A DNA stretch of 64,000 nucleotides. Origin: Okibacterium fritillariae. Lineage in GTDB: Bacteria; Actinomycetota; Actinomycetes; Actinomycetales; Microbacteriaceae. Shown here in pieces: positions 57,517-64,000 of this stretch (positions within the stretch are counted from its first letter, which is position 1; every line of letters starts with the position of its first letter). The stretch is taken from the NCBI RefSeq assembly GCF_900167575.1, contig NZ_FUZP01000003.1, positions 310,001 to 374,000 on the forward strand, given 5' to 3'. The translations under genes and the position numbers were made by a program. The notes beneath the pieces are model-generated. The model did no database searches, was not told where the DNA came from, and worked only from the letters and a program-made list of their open reading frames with translations.

Positions 57517-59676
57517 CTAGTCGGCCGGCTCGGGAGCGATCGCCGATACGGTGAGCGCGTCGGCGGCCGCGTCGAGGTCGACGCGCACGGTGTCGCCGTC
57601 GCGGATCTGGCCGGCCAGGATGCCCGTCGCGAGCCGGTCGTCGATCTCGTTCTGCATGAGTCGTCGCAGCGGCCGGGCCCCGTAGATGGGGTCGTAGCCG
57701 CGCTCGGCCAGCCAGCTGCGCGCGTCGGGGGTGACGGCGAGCTCGAGACGGCGTTCGCCGAGGCGGCGCTGCAGCCGCTCGATGTAGAGCTCGACGATCT
57801 GGCCGAGGTCTTCTTCGCTGAGCGTCTGGAACACGACGATGTCGTCGAGTCGGTTGACGAACTCGGGCTTGAAGGCCTGGCGCACCATCTGCTGCACGGC
57901 CTCCTCTTTGGCGGCCGGGTCGAGCGTCGGGTCGACGAGGTATTGCGAGCCGAGGTTGGAGGTCAGGATCAGGATGGTGTTGCGGAAGTCGACCGTGCGG
58001 CCCTGGCCGTCGGTGAGCCGACCGTCGTCGAGCACCTGCAGCAGGATGTCGAACACCTCGGGGTGTGCCTTCTCGACCTCGTCGAGCAGCACGACCGAGT
58101 AGGGGCGTCGGCGCACGGCTTCGGTGAGCTGGCCGCCCGCCTCGTAGCCGATGTATCCCGGAGGGGCACCGACGAGCCGCGAGACCGAGTGCTTCTCGCC
58201 GTATTCGGACATGTCGATGCGCACGAGGGCTTTTTCGTCGTCGAACAGGAACTCGGCGAGCGCCTTGGCCAGCTCGGTCTTGCCCACACCGGTGGGCCCG
58301 AGGAACAGGAACGACCCGGTGGGCCGATCGGGGTCGGAGATGCCGGCCCGCGTGCGGCGCACGGCGTCGGACACCGACCGCACGGCACGCTTCTGCCCGA
58401 TCAGCCGCTTGGCGAGCTCTTGTTCGAGGTGCAGCAGCTTCTCGGTCTCGCCCTGCAGCAGGCGGCCGACCGGGATGCCGGTCCAGGCCGCGATGACGGC
58501 GGCGATGTCTTCGCTCGTGACCTGGTCGTTGACCATGCGCGGCTCGGTGTTCTCGACGAGCTCGGCTTCGGCCAGCTCGCGTTGGATGACGGGGATCTCG
58601 CCGTAGAGCAGACGTGAGGCCTGCTCGAGGTTGCCCTCGCGCTGGGCCCGGTCGGCCTTGATGCGCGCGGCGTCGAGTTTCTCTTTCAGTTCACCCACGC
58701 GGTTGAGCTGCGACCGTTCGCGATCCCACCGCGCCTCGAGCTCGAGCAGCTCGGCTTCGCGCGTGCGCAGATCCTCGCGCAGCGTCTCGAGGCGTTGCTT
58801 GGACGCGTCGTCTTTCTCCTTCTTGAGCGCGAGTTCTTCGAGCTTCAGCCGGTCGACGCTGCGGCGCAGCTCGTCGATCTCGACGGGGGCCGAGTCGATC
58901 TCCATGCGCAGCCGGCTCGCGGCCTCGTCGATGAGGTCGATGGCCTTGTCGGGCAGCTGGCGGGCCGGAATATAGCGGTTGGACAGCGAGGCCGCCGAGA
59001 TGAGCGCCGAGTCGGCGATCGTCACCTTGTGGTGGGCCTCGTAGCGCTCCTTCAGACCGCGCAGGATGGCGACGGTGTCGATGACCGACGGCTCCCCGAC
59101 GAAGACCTGCTGGAACCGCCGCTCCATAGCGGCGTCTTTCTCGATGTATTCGCGGTATTCGTCGAGCGTTGTGGCGCCGATGAGCCGCAGCTCACCGCGG
59201 GCCAGCATGGGCTTGAGCATGTTGGCGGCCGCCACCGAGCCCTCGCCCGCGCCGGCACCCATGAGCGTGTGCAGCTCGTCGATGAACGTGATGACCTGGC
59301 CGTCGGCGTCGTTGATCTCTTTCAGCACCGCCTTGAGGCGCTCCTCGAACTCGCCGCGGTACTTCGCACCGGCCACGAGCGCGGCGAGGTCGAGCGAGAC
59401 GATCTGCTTTCCCTTCAGCGAATCGGCCACGTCGCCCGCGACGATGCGCTGCGCGAGCCCCTCGACCACGGCCGTCTTTCCGACTCCGGGCTCACCGATG
59501 AGCACCGGGTTGTTCTTGGTGCGCCGTGTGAGCACCTGGCTGACGCGCCGGATCTCGGCGTCTCGCCCGATGACGGGGTCGAGCTTGCCGGATGCCGCGA
59601 CGTCGGTGAGATTGACGCCGTATTGCTCGAGCGCGCTCTTCTGGTCTTCCTGCGGCGGCATCTGCCCAGCTTGCAT
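57517..59676 (-). CDS. clpB: ATP-dependent disaggregase ClpB without N-terminal domain
   Basis: ATG 59676 follows GGGAGGAG at the right distance and gives 719 residues; ATG 59721 would lie inside the regulatory repeat. The Clp_N domain of full ClpB (about 860 residues) is absent: the protein begins with a short Gln-rich leader and enters NBD1 at [13 protein letters not shown]. Walker A motifs are GEPGVGKT and GPTGVGKT. The coiled-coil M-domain runs from about 280 to 400. Arg fingers and the [15 protein letters not shown] pore loop are in place. It rescues aggregated proteins with DnaK/DnaJ. A HAIR-type HspR site lies directly upstream. Confidence 0.97.
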   Translation of the reverse strand: MQAGQMPPQEDQKSALEQYGVNLTDVAASGKLDPVIGRDAEIRRVSQVLTRRTKNNPVLIGEPGVGKTAVVEGLAQRIVAGDVADSLKGKQIVSLDLAALVAGAKYRGEFEERLKAVLKEINDADGQVITFIDELHTLMGAGAGEGSVAAANMLKPMLARGELRLIGATTLDEYREYIEKDAAMERRFQQVFVGEPSVIDTVAILRGLKERYEAHHKVTIADSALISAASLSNRYIPARQLPDKAIDLIDEAASRLRMEIDSAPVEIDELRRSVDRLKLEELALKKEKDDASKQRLETLREDLRTREAELLELEARWDRERSQLNRVGELKEKLDAARIKADRAQREGNLEQASRLLYGEIPVIQRELAEAELVENTEPRMVNDQVTSEDIAAVIAAWTGIPVGRLLQGETEKLLHLEQELAKRLIGQKRAVRSVSDAVRRTRAGISDPDRPTGSFLFLGPTGVGKTELAKALAEFLFDDEKALVRIDMSEYGEKHSVSRLVGAPPGYIGYEAGGQLTEAVRRRPYSVVLLDEVEKAHPEVFDILLQVLDDGRLTDGQGRTVDFRNTILILTSNLGSQYLVDPTLDPAAKEEAVQQMVRQAFKPEFVNRLDDIVVFQTLSEEDLGQIVELYIERLQRRLGERRLELAVTPDARSWLAERGYDPIYGARPLRRLMQNEIDDRLATGILAGQIRDGDTVRVDLDAAADALTVSAIAPEPAD

Positions 59677-59702
59677 GTGGTTGATCTCCTCCCAGAGATA
59701 AG

Positions 59703-59721
59703 TTGAGTCGTTGTGACTCAA
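59703..59721 (-). promoter_or_regulatory. HAIR element (HspR binding site) of clpB
   Basis: TTGAGT-N7-ACTCAA fits the HspR-associated inverted repeat (CTTGAGT-N7-ACTCAAG) except for the outer base on each side. It lies 27 bases before the clpB start. HspR represses clpB and dnaK in Actinobacteria and is lifted under heat shock. Confidence 0.88.
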
Positions 59722-59763
59722 TTTTACCTCGCGCCGACCGAGAATGGTAGGACGGGGGGGGGA

Positions 59764-60966
59764 TCAGCGACTGTGGAGAACGGATTCGTAGAGGCGCAGC
59801 ATCCGGCCCGTTTGATAGCTCTGGCGAAACTCGACCGCCTCGGCCGGCACGATCGTGGGCCATGAACCCGAGCGGATGTCGGCTGCCGCGGCCACCAGCG
59901 CATCGGCGAGCGCCCGCACCGAACCATCCTGCGGTTGCCGGAACACACCCGGGGGCAGCTCGCCCGCGATATTGGGGTCGCTCACGATCGAGGGCGTTCC
60001 CACGGCCGCGGCCTCGAACACCGTCATGCCCTGCGTCTCGAAACCGATCGACGTCTGCACGAGCGCGTCGGCAGCACGGATGCCCGCAAGTGAATCGGCA
60101 TAGGGCACCTTGCCCATGAACCGGACGGTCGAGCGCAGGCCCGCCGCCTCGGCCCGCTCGACGAACGCGCGCGCCTTGGCGAGCAGCAGCCCCCCGCCGT
60201 AGAGGCGGTACTCGGCGTCGACATCGGCCAGCCGCACGGCCTCGAGGAACTCCATCAACCGTTTCTCGGCGCTCATGCGCCCGGTCCACAAGAAGATCGG
60301 CCGGCGCTCCTCGGATGGCTCACCCGCGACATCCCGCGCCAGCACCTGCTCCACGACCTCGTCGTCGACGCCGTTCCAGATGACCTCGACGTGCGGGGCC
60401 ACACCCTTCTGCTCGAGCAACCGGGCGAAATGGCCGGACGGCGCGGTCACAGCATCCGCCCGCAACGCCAACTCGTTGAGATAGCTCCACGCCGAGGGCG
60501 CCAGCGTCGACCGCTTGCGCAACACCCGATGCTGCCACCACAGCAGGCCGCGAATCGCCAGGCGGGGAAAAGGCACCACCTGTTCGATGCCGAACTCCAT
60601 GTGGTTGTGCATGGTGTGCACCACCGGCAGCCCGTGCCGCTCGGCGAAGCGATAGCCGATCAGCGCGCCCCAGAAATCGCCCTGCACGTGCACGAGGTCG
60701 ACGGGGGCGTGGGCCGGGATGCGCGCATCGATGAACCGATCCGTGCCGCGCCCGGGCAACGTCAGCGAGTATTCGCGATCCACCGTCACGGGCACCGACG
60801 GCAGGTCGAGATAGCCCGCATCGCCCGGATGCTGGCGGTGCATGCGCGGCGCCACGACCGTGACGGTGTGTCCCGCCCGCTCGAGAAAACGCTTCTGCAA
60901 CCGGATGGAGACCTGCACGCCCCCGAGCGAGTCGGCGTGTTGATCGGTGACGATCAGAATGTGCAT
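59764..60966 (-). CDS. glycosyltransferase family 4 protein
   Basis: This 400-residue GT-B protein has an N-terminal domain starting MHILIVTDQHADSLGGVQVS and a C-terminal domain with IWNGVDDEVVEQV, FLWTGRMSAEKRLMEFLEA and SIGFETQGMTVFEAAAVGTP (the E-x7-E nucleotide-sugar motif). VHTMHNHMEFGIEQVV carries the active-site His. It is similar in look to mannosyl- or glucosyltransferases of actinobacterial phospholipid or glycolipid synthesis. Donor and acceptor are unknown. It is upstream of clpB on the same strand, but clpB has its own promoter. Confidence 0.93.
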   Translation of the reverse strand: MHILIVTDQHADSLGGVQVSIRLQKRFLERAGHTVTVVAPRMHRQHPGDAGYLDLPSVPVTVDREYSLTLPGRGTDRFIDARIPAHAPVDLVHVQGDFWGALIGYRFAERHGLPVVHTMHNHMEFGIEQVVPFPRLAIRGLLWWQHRVLRKRSTLAPSAWSYLNELALRADAVTAPSGHFARLLEQKGVAPHVEVIWNGVDDEVVEQVLARDVAGEPSEERRPIFLWTGRMSAEKRLMEFLEAVRLADVDAEYRLYGGGLLLAKARAFVERAEAAGLRSTVRFMGKVPYADSLAGIRAADALVQTSIGFETQGMTVFEAAAVGTPSIVSDPNIAGELPPGVFRQPQDGSVRALADALVAAAADIRSGSWPTIVPAEAVEFRQSYQTGRMLRLYESVLHSR

Positions 60967-61034
60967 CGAGAACCTCCGGAAGACCTCGTCAGCCTATCGG
61001 GAACACCCTGCGCGGCATCCGTGTTGACCTCGAC

Positions 61035-61682
61035 ATGACTACTCTCGGACTTATCGGCGCAGGCAACATCGGTTCCCAGCTCGCCCGCCTCGCGGCGGCC
61101 AACGGCTACGACATCGTGATCAGCAACTCGCGCACCCCCGACACGCTTAGCGACCTCATCCACGAATTGGGCGACAACGCCCGTGCGGCCACCCCGATCG
61201 AGGCCGCAGAGGCCGCAGACATCGCCGTCGTCACCATCCCTCTGAAGGCCATCGACCAGGTGCCCGTCGAACAGCTCGAGGGCAAGATCGTGATCGACAC
61301 CAACAACTACTACCCGCAGCGCGACGGCAACATCGCCGAGCTCGACGACGAGTCGACGACCGTCTCCGAGATGCTGCAGAAGCTCCTGCCCGGCAGCTAC
61401 GTCGTCAAGGCGTTCAACAACATCGCGGCCGCCGACCTCACCGCCGACGCCCGCCCGGCCGACGCCGACGACCGCCGCGCGCTGCCCATCGCGGGTGACG
61501 ACGAAGACTCCAAGGCGAGCGTCGTGACGTTCATCGAGAAGCTCGGCTTCGACGTCGTCGACGCGGGCCCGCTGGCCGAGGGATGGCGCTTCCAGCGCGA
61601 CACCCCCGCCTACGGCCTCAAGATGACGGCCGAAGAAATCCACCCGAAGCTCGCCGAGGCCAAGCGCTACCGCGACATGTAA
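61035..61682 (+). CDS. NAD(P)-binding reductase (F420-dependent NADP reductase-like)
   Basis: This 215-residue protein begins with TTLGLIGAGNIGSQLARLAA, the GxGxxG dinucleotide loop, and contains SNSRTPDTLSDLI, VVTIPLKAIDQVP and VVKAFNNIAAADL. These are the blocks of the NADP oxidoreductase, coenzyme F420-dependent family. Arg in SNSRTP favours NADPH. Whether F420 is used cannot be seen, and related proteins use NADPH only. It is a single gene divergent from the glycosyltransferase and ends at a strong hairpin. Confidence 0.92.
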   Translation: MTTLGLIGAGNIGSQLARLAAANGYDIVISNSRTPDTLSDLIHELGDNARAATPIEAAEAADIAVVTIPLKAIDQVPVEQLEGKIVIDTNNYYPQRDGNIAELDDESTTVSEMLQKLLPGSYVVKAFNNIAAADLTADARPADADDRRALPIAGDDEDSKASVVTFIEKLGFDVVDAGPLAEGWRFQRDTPAYGLKMTAEEIHPKLAEAKRYRDM

Positions 61683-61713
61683 TCGGATGTCTGAGCCGCA
61701 GGGCTCATGACGC

Positions 61714-61753
61714 CACAGGGGCTCGCCGGGTGAGAACTCGTCGGGCCCCTGTG
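61714..61753. terminator. bidirectional terminator hairpin
   Basis: CACAGGGGC (61714-61722) and GCCCCTGTG (61745-61753) form a perfect nine-base stem between the convergent reductase and DUF2017 genes. A 22-base loop with partial inner pairing separates the arms. Confidence 0.75.
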
Positions 61754-61768
61754 TTCGTGGGGGTCGCG

Positions 61769-62728
61769 TTAGGCCGGCAGGCTCTCCGAGAGCGCCGTGA
61801 CCAGCGAGTCTTGAACCCAGCCCAGCCAGTCGTAGATGTCGAAGATCGCCGCGGCGTCTTCGTCGGTCGGCTCGGGCTCGTCGCCGTCTTCCTCGATGCC
61901 GAGGCGGGCGGCGAGCGTCAGCCGCAGGTCGGTCAGCGAGCGAATCCACGCCTGCACCTGCGCCGGGTTCAGCCGCACGAGCACATCGTCGGCGCCCGAC
62001 AGGGTCGCGGCGATCGCCTCGGGGTCGCGCCCGTTCACGAGCGACGCGATCAGGTCTTCCACGTTCTGCAGCTTGCGATCGGTCGACGATTCGATCGTGT
62101 AGCGCCGGAAATCGACGGATGCCTCGGGGTCCTCCGGGTAGGCGTCGGGAAAGAGCCGCCGCACGGCCGGGTCGTCCCAGACCGGGTCGAGGTCCCCCTC
62201 GGAAACGTCCGCGAAGATGCGGCCGTCATCGTCGCGGAATTCGGCGTCGGGATCGAAGAATGTGCCGGAATCCGAGTCGGCGTCGGAGTCGGAGTCGGAG
62301 TCGGAGTCGGAGTCGAAGCCGAATTCCGAGTCGAAGCCCAGTTCGCTCGACGACTCGGAGTCGCTGTTTCGGCTCGAACTGTCAGCCGTTTCGGAGCTTG
62401 GCCGCCCGTCATCCAGGCTGCCCCCGTGTTCGCCCGCCGCGAAGCCATCATCGGCTCCACGCGCAGCATCGCCGCCGGCCGCACCATCAGCACCGTCTGA
62501 ACCGGCCGCGCCGTTCGGGCCCGCCGATCCAGAACCCCAGCCCCGCGACCCCAGGATGCGCGCGGCCTCGTCTTCGTGAAAACCGTCCGTCGAGTCATCC
62601 CGAGCCCGCTCGCTGACGGCCTCGAGCAGCGACCGGAACTGCATGCCCAGATCGGCCAGCAACATGACCTCGCCCGGCGTCAACTCGGCCGCGAGCAGCC
62701 CGTCGGCGAGGGCGCTGAAACCCTTCAC
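61769..62728 (-). CDS. DUF2017 family protein with a long acidic insert
   Basis: GTG 62728 overlaps the clpS stop (GTGA) and gives 319 residues; typical members have about 180-200. The N-terminal part (KGFSALADGLLAAELTPGEV) and C-terminal part (PAVRRLFPDAYPEDPEASVD, RLNPAQVQAWIRSLTDLRL, WLGWVQDSLVTAL) are standard. Between them is a disordered segment of about 120 residues rich in Gly/Ala, then Ser/Asp, including an SD repeat from a six-base tandem array. DUF2017 genes lie next to clpS across Actinobacteria, so a role in ClpS/ClpAP-type proteolysis is likely but undefined. Confidence 0.9.
   Translation of the reverse strand: MKGFSALADGLLAAELTPGEVMLLADLGMQFRSLLEAVSERARDDSTDGFHEDEAARILGSRGWGSGSAGPNGAAGSDGADGAAGGDAARGADDGFAAGEHGGSLDDGRPSSETADSSSRNSDSESSSELGFDSEFGFDSDSDSDSDSDADSDSGTFFDPDAEFRDDDGRIFADVSEGDLDPVWDDPAVRRLFPDAYPEDPEASVDFRRYTIESSTDRKLQNVEDLIASLVNGRDPEAIAATLSGADDVLVRLNPAQVQAWIRSLTDLRLTLAARLGIEEDGDEPEPTDEDAAAIFDIYDWLGWVQDSLVTALSESLPA
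62273..62320 (-). repeat. six-base tandem repeat encoding Ser-Asp
   Basis: Five perfect GGAGTC units (62285-62314) are flanked by degenerate ones (GAGTCGGCGTC, GGAGTCGAAG). Each unit encodes one Ser-Asp dipeptide on the minus strand. The array can change in steps of two residues without breaking the frame. Confidence 0.85.
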
Positions 62729-63021
62729 TCCTCGACCCGCGACAGCGTGGCCCACAGGCCGAAGTCGTGCAGCGCCTCGACGTGGCGTTCCATCTCTTCA
62801 CGGTTGCCCGTGGCCACGACCGCGCGGCCGTCGTTGTGCACGGCCAGCATGAGGGCCTCGGCCTGTTCGCGGCTGTAGCCGAAATAGCTGCGGAACACGT
62901 AGGAGACGTAGGACATCAGGTTGACTGGGTCGTTCCACACCACGACCTGCCACGGCCGCGAGAGCGCCGAGGCCAGGTCGACACCCTGTTCGGTGTCGAG
63001 GTCGGGCGTGGCAAAATCCAT
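62725..63021 (-). CDS. clpS: ATP-dependent Clp protease adaptor ClpS
   Basis: This 98-residue protein has the ClpS core PWQVVVWNDPVNLMSYVSYV with the Asn-Asp pair of the N-degron pocket, AEALMLAVHNDGRAVVATG with the conserved His, and EEMERHVEALHDFGLWATL. The N-terminal 20 residues are the flexible arm. It delivers N-end-rule substrates to ClpC/ClpA-type unfoldases. Its stop overlaps the DUF2017 start (GTGA), and a methyltransferase gene ends four bases upstream. Confidence 0.97.
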   Translation of the reverse strand: MDFATPDLDTEQGVDLASALSRPWQVVVWNDPVNLMSYVSYVFRSYFGYSREQAEALMLAVHNDGRAVVATGNREEMERHVEALHDFGLWATLSRVEE

Positions 63022-63025
63022 GTCT

Positions 63026-64000
63026 TCAGCTTTGCACGGTCGGCGGAACGGCGCGACCGGGTTGATTTCGGGCGCGCGAGCGCGTGACCGTGAACTTAGT
63101 GTTGCGGCCGCGCTGCTCGGTGGGGCCGACGAGGCGTTCGAGGGCCGGGCGGTAGCCGAGGTGGGTGTTCCAGACCGTCCACAGCTCGCCGCCGGGCTTC
63201 AGCACGCGGGATGCGTCGGCGAAGAGTTTGAGCGCGATGCCCGCGTGCACCGTCGAGCCCACGTGGAACGGCGGGTTCAGCACGATCAGGTCGGCCGACG
63301 CGTCGGGTTGGGAGGCGAGGGCGTCGTCGCGCACCACCTCCACGCGGTCGGCGACGCCGTTCAGGCGGGCGGTCTCGCGGGCCGAGCGCACGGCCGCAGC
63401 TGACTGGTCCGTGGCGATCACGCGCAGCTCGGGCCGGGCGCGGGCAAGCGAGGCGGCCAGGATGCCGGTGCCACAACCCAGATCGATGGCGTACCGAGCG
63501 TCGGGCGCCATGTCCGGGAGGAACTCGAGCAGGTAGCGCGTGCCGATATCGACGCGCGTGCCACCGAAAGCGGCGCCGGCGGCGGCGACCCAGAGGTCGA
63601 GGGCGTCGTCGTGGCGGGAGGCGAGGGTGAGAGGGGATCGACCCTTGATGTCCTCGCCTGTGGCCGTCCCGGTCGTGGCCTCGCCCGCCTCTGTACTCAT
63701 GAACCTGATCGCGTCGACATCGGCATCAGCGTCGACATCCGCATCAGCATCGGCATCGGCATCGGCGGAAACCGCGCCTGCAACCCGCGGCTTGCTCGCG
63801 ATCAGCAGGCGCGACTTCTGGCGCGCCCGAGACACCCGCACGTCGCCGAAGTGCTTCGAGAGCACCTCGTTCATGGCCATGCTCATGTGTTTGATGCGTC
63901 CGCCGGCGATGACGACGACGTCGGGGTCGGCCGCGCGCGCAATGAGGGCGGCGAGTTCGTCGAGGGCATCCAGCTGGCGCGGGAGTTGGAGGAGGACGAC
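63026..64000 (-). CDS. class I methyltransferase, RlmG/RsmC-like (5' end outside window)
   Basis: The frame continues past ATG 63886 to the window edge with family-like sequence (VVLLQLPRQLDALDELAALI and VVVIAGGRIKH), so the start lies outside. The C-terminal half has the SAM loop AIDLGCGTGILAASLA, VIATDQSAAAVRSA and the NPPFHVGS motif of N2-guanine RNA methyltransferases. FKLL-like domain duplication is as in RlmG/RsmC: a degenerate N-terminal half and an active C-terminal half. An Asp/Ala/Val-rich repeat (from 63711-63768) joins the halves. It probably methylates 16S or 23S rRNA guanine. Confidence 0.88.
   Translation of the reverse strand, partial: VVLLQLPRQLDALDELAALIARAADPDVVVIAGGRIKHMSMAMNEVLSKHFGDVRVSRARQKSRLLIASKPRVAGAVSADADADADADVDADADVDAIRFMSTEAGEATTGTATGEDIKGRSPLTLASRHDDALDLWVAAAGAAFGGTRVDIGTRYLLEFLPDMAPDARYAIDLGCGTGILAASLARARPELRVIATDQSAAAVRSARETARLNGVADRVEVVRDDALASQPDASADLIVLNPPFHVGSTVHAGIALKLFADASRVLKPGGELWTVWNTHLGYRPALERLVGPTEQRGRNTKFTVTRSRARNQPGRAVPPTVQS
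63711..63768 (-). repeat. degenerate tandem repeat encoding an Asp-Ala/Val linker
   Basis: Six-base units (GCATCG, GCATCA, ACATCC, GTCGAC variants) encode ADADADADVDADADVDA between the two methyltransferase halves. This is the second in-frame acidic repeat within 1.5 kb. Confidence 0.7.

Noticed and set aside
62273-62320. Minisatellite outside genes
   Set aside because: The units keep the DUF2017 frame and encode Ser-Asp, so it is part of the gene.
1-64000. tRNA, rRNA, prophage, integrase or insertion sequence
   Set aside because: No cloverleaf, rRNA-like, transposase or integrase sequence was recognised in any frame or strand.

Overview
The window is GC-rich, densely packed chromosome with many 4-base gene overlaps (ATGA, GTGA). 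Several markers point to an actinobacterium, most likely Microbacteriaceae: ClpB without its N-domain behind a HAIR-type (HspR) site, a clpS-DUF2017 pair, many LacI, PadR and TetR regulators, GTG/TTG starts and Tat-exported sugar enzymes. No rRNA, tRNA, CRISPR array, intact insertion sequence or prophage was seen. The genus cannot be named from this evidence.

Layout. 1-8153 (+): end of a GH78 alpha-L-rhamnosidase, a GH3 beta-glycosidase, a sensor kinase split by an in-frame stop, its NarL-type regulator and an MMPL transporter. 8242-13240: HpcH/HpaI aldolase and small housekeeping or unknown genes, including a kinase-GNAT-membrane protein operon and a tiny secreted protein. 13441-19106: the accessory core, with a SIR2-like/GAF-like protein followed by a 58-residue protein, then a convergent pair made of a DUF4062-STAND ATPase-TPR protein and a multi-pass membrane protein. 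19518-30624: metabolic genes paired with local regulators (TetR/SDR, membrane protein/winged helix, MFS with two LacI-type proteins, PadR/HAAS/lipoprotein, ADH/cupin/CMD, TetR/acetyltransferase). 30689-37545: a 999-residue DUF2207 protein, a CPBP protease, an ABC-2 exporter, a DivIVA-like miniprotein and GrpB.

37526-50651 is a glycan-use locus. It holds a Tat-exported SGNH hydrolase, a LacI regulator, an exported beta-helix protein, a GH38 alpha-mannosidase, an acetyl-xylan-esterase-like enzyme, a CUT1 ABC importer and a FAD oxidoreductase. A perfect palindrome lies in the divergent LacI/beta-helix promoter, and a related sequence lies upstream of the FAD/ABC operon, which suggests one regulon. 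50800-57505 carries a SulP transporter and an operon of SDR, alpha/beta hydrolase fused to a gluconate-dehydrogenase-subunit-3 domain, and GMC oxidoreductase, followed by a LacI gene whose ribosome site is inside a perfect hairpin. 57517-64000 is core: clpB, a GT4 glycosyltransferase, a dinucleotide-binding reductase, DUF2017, clpS and an edge-truncated RlmG/RsmC-type methyltransferase.

The best candidates for something undescribed are the SIR2-GAF/small-protein unit next to the STAND/membrane pair (possible immunity modules), the glycan regulon, and the cysteine-poor GMC oxidoreductase with its fused subunit. All functions are inferred from sequence alone; no database search was possible.
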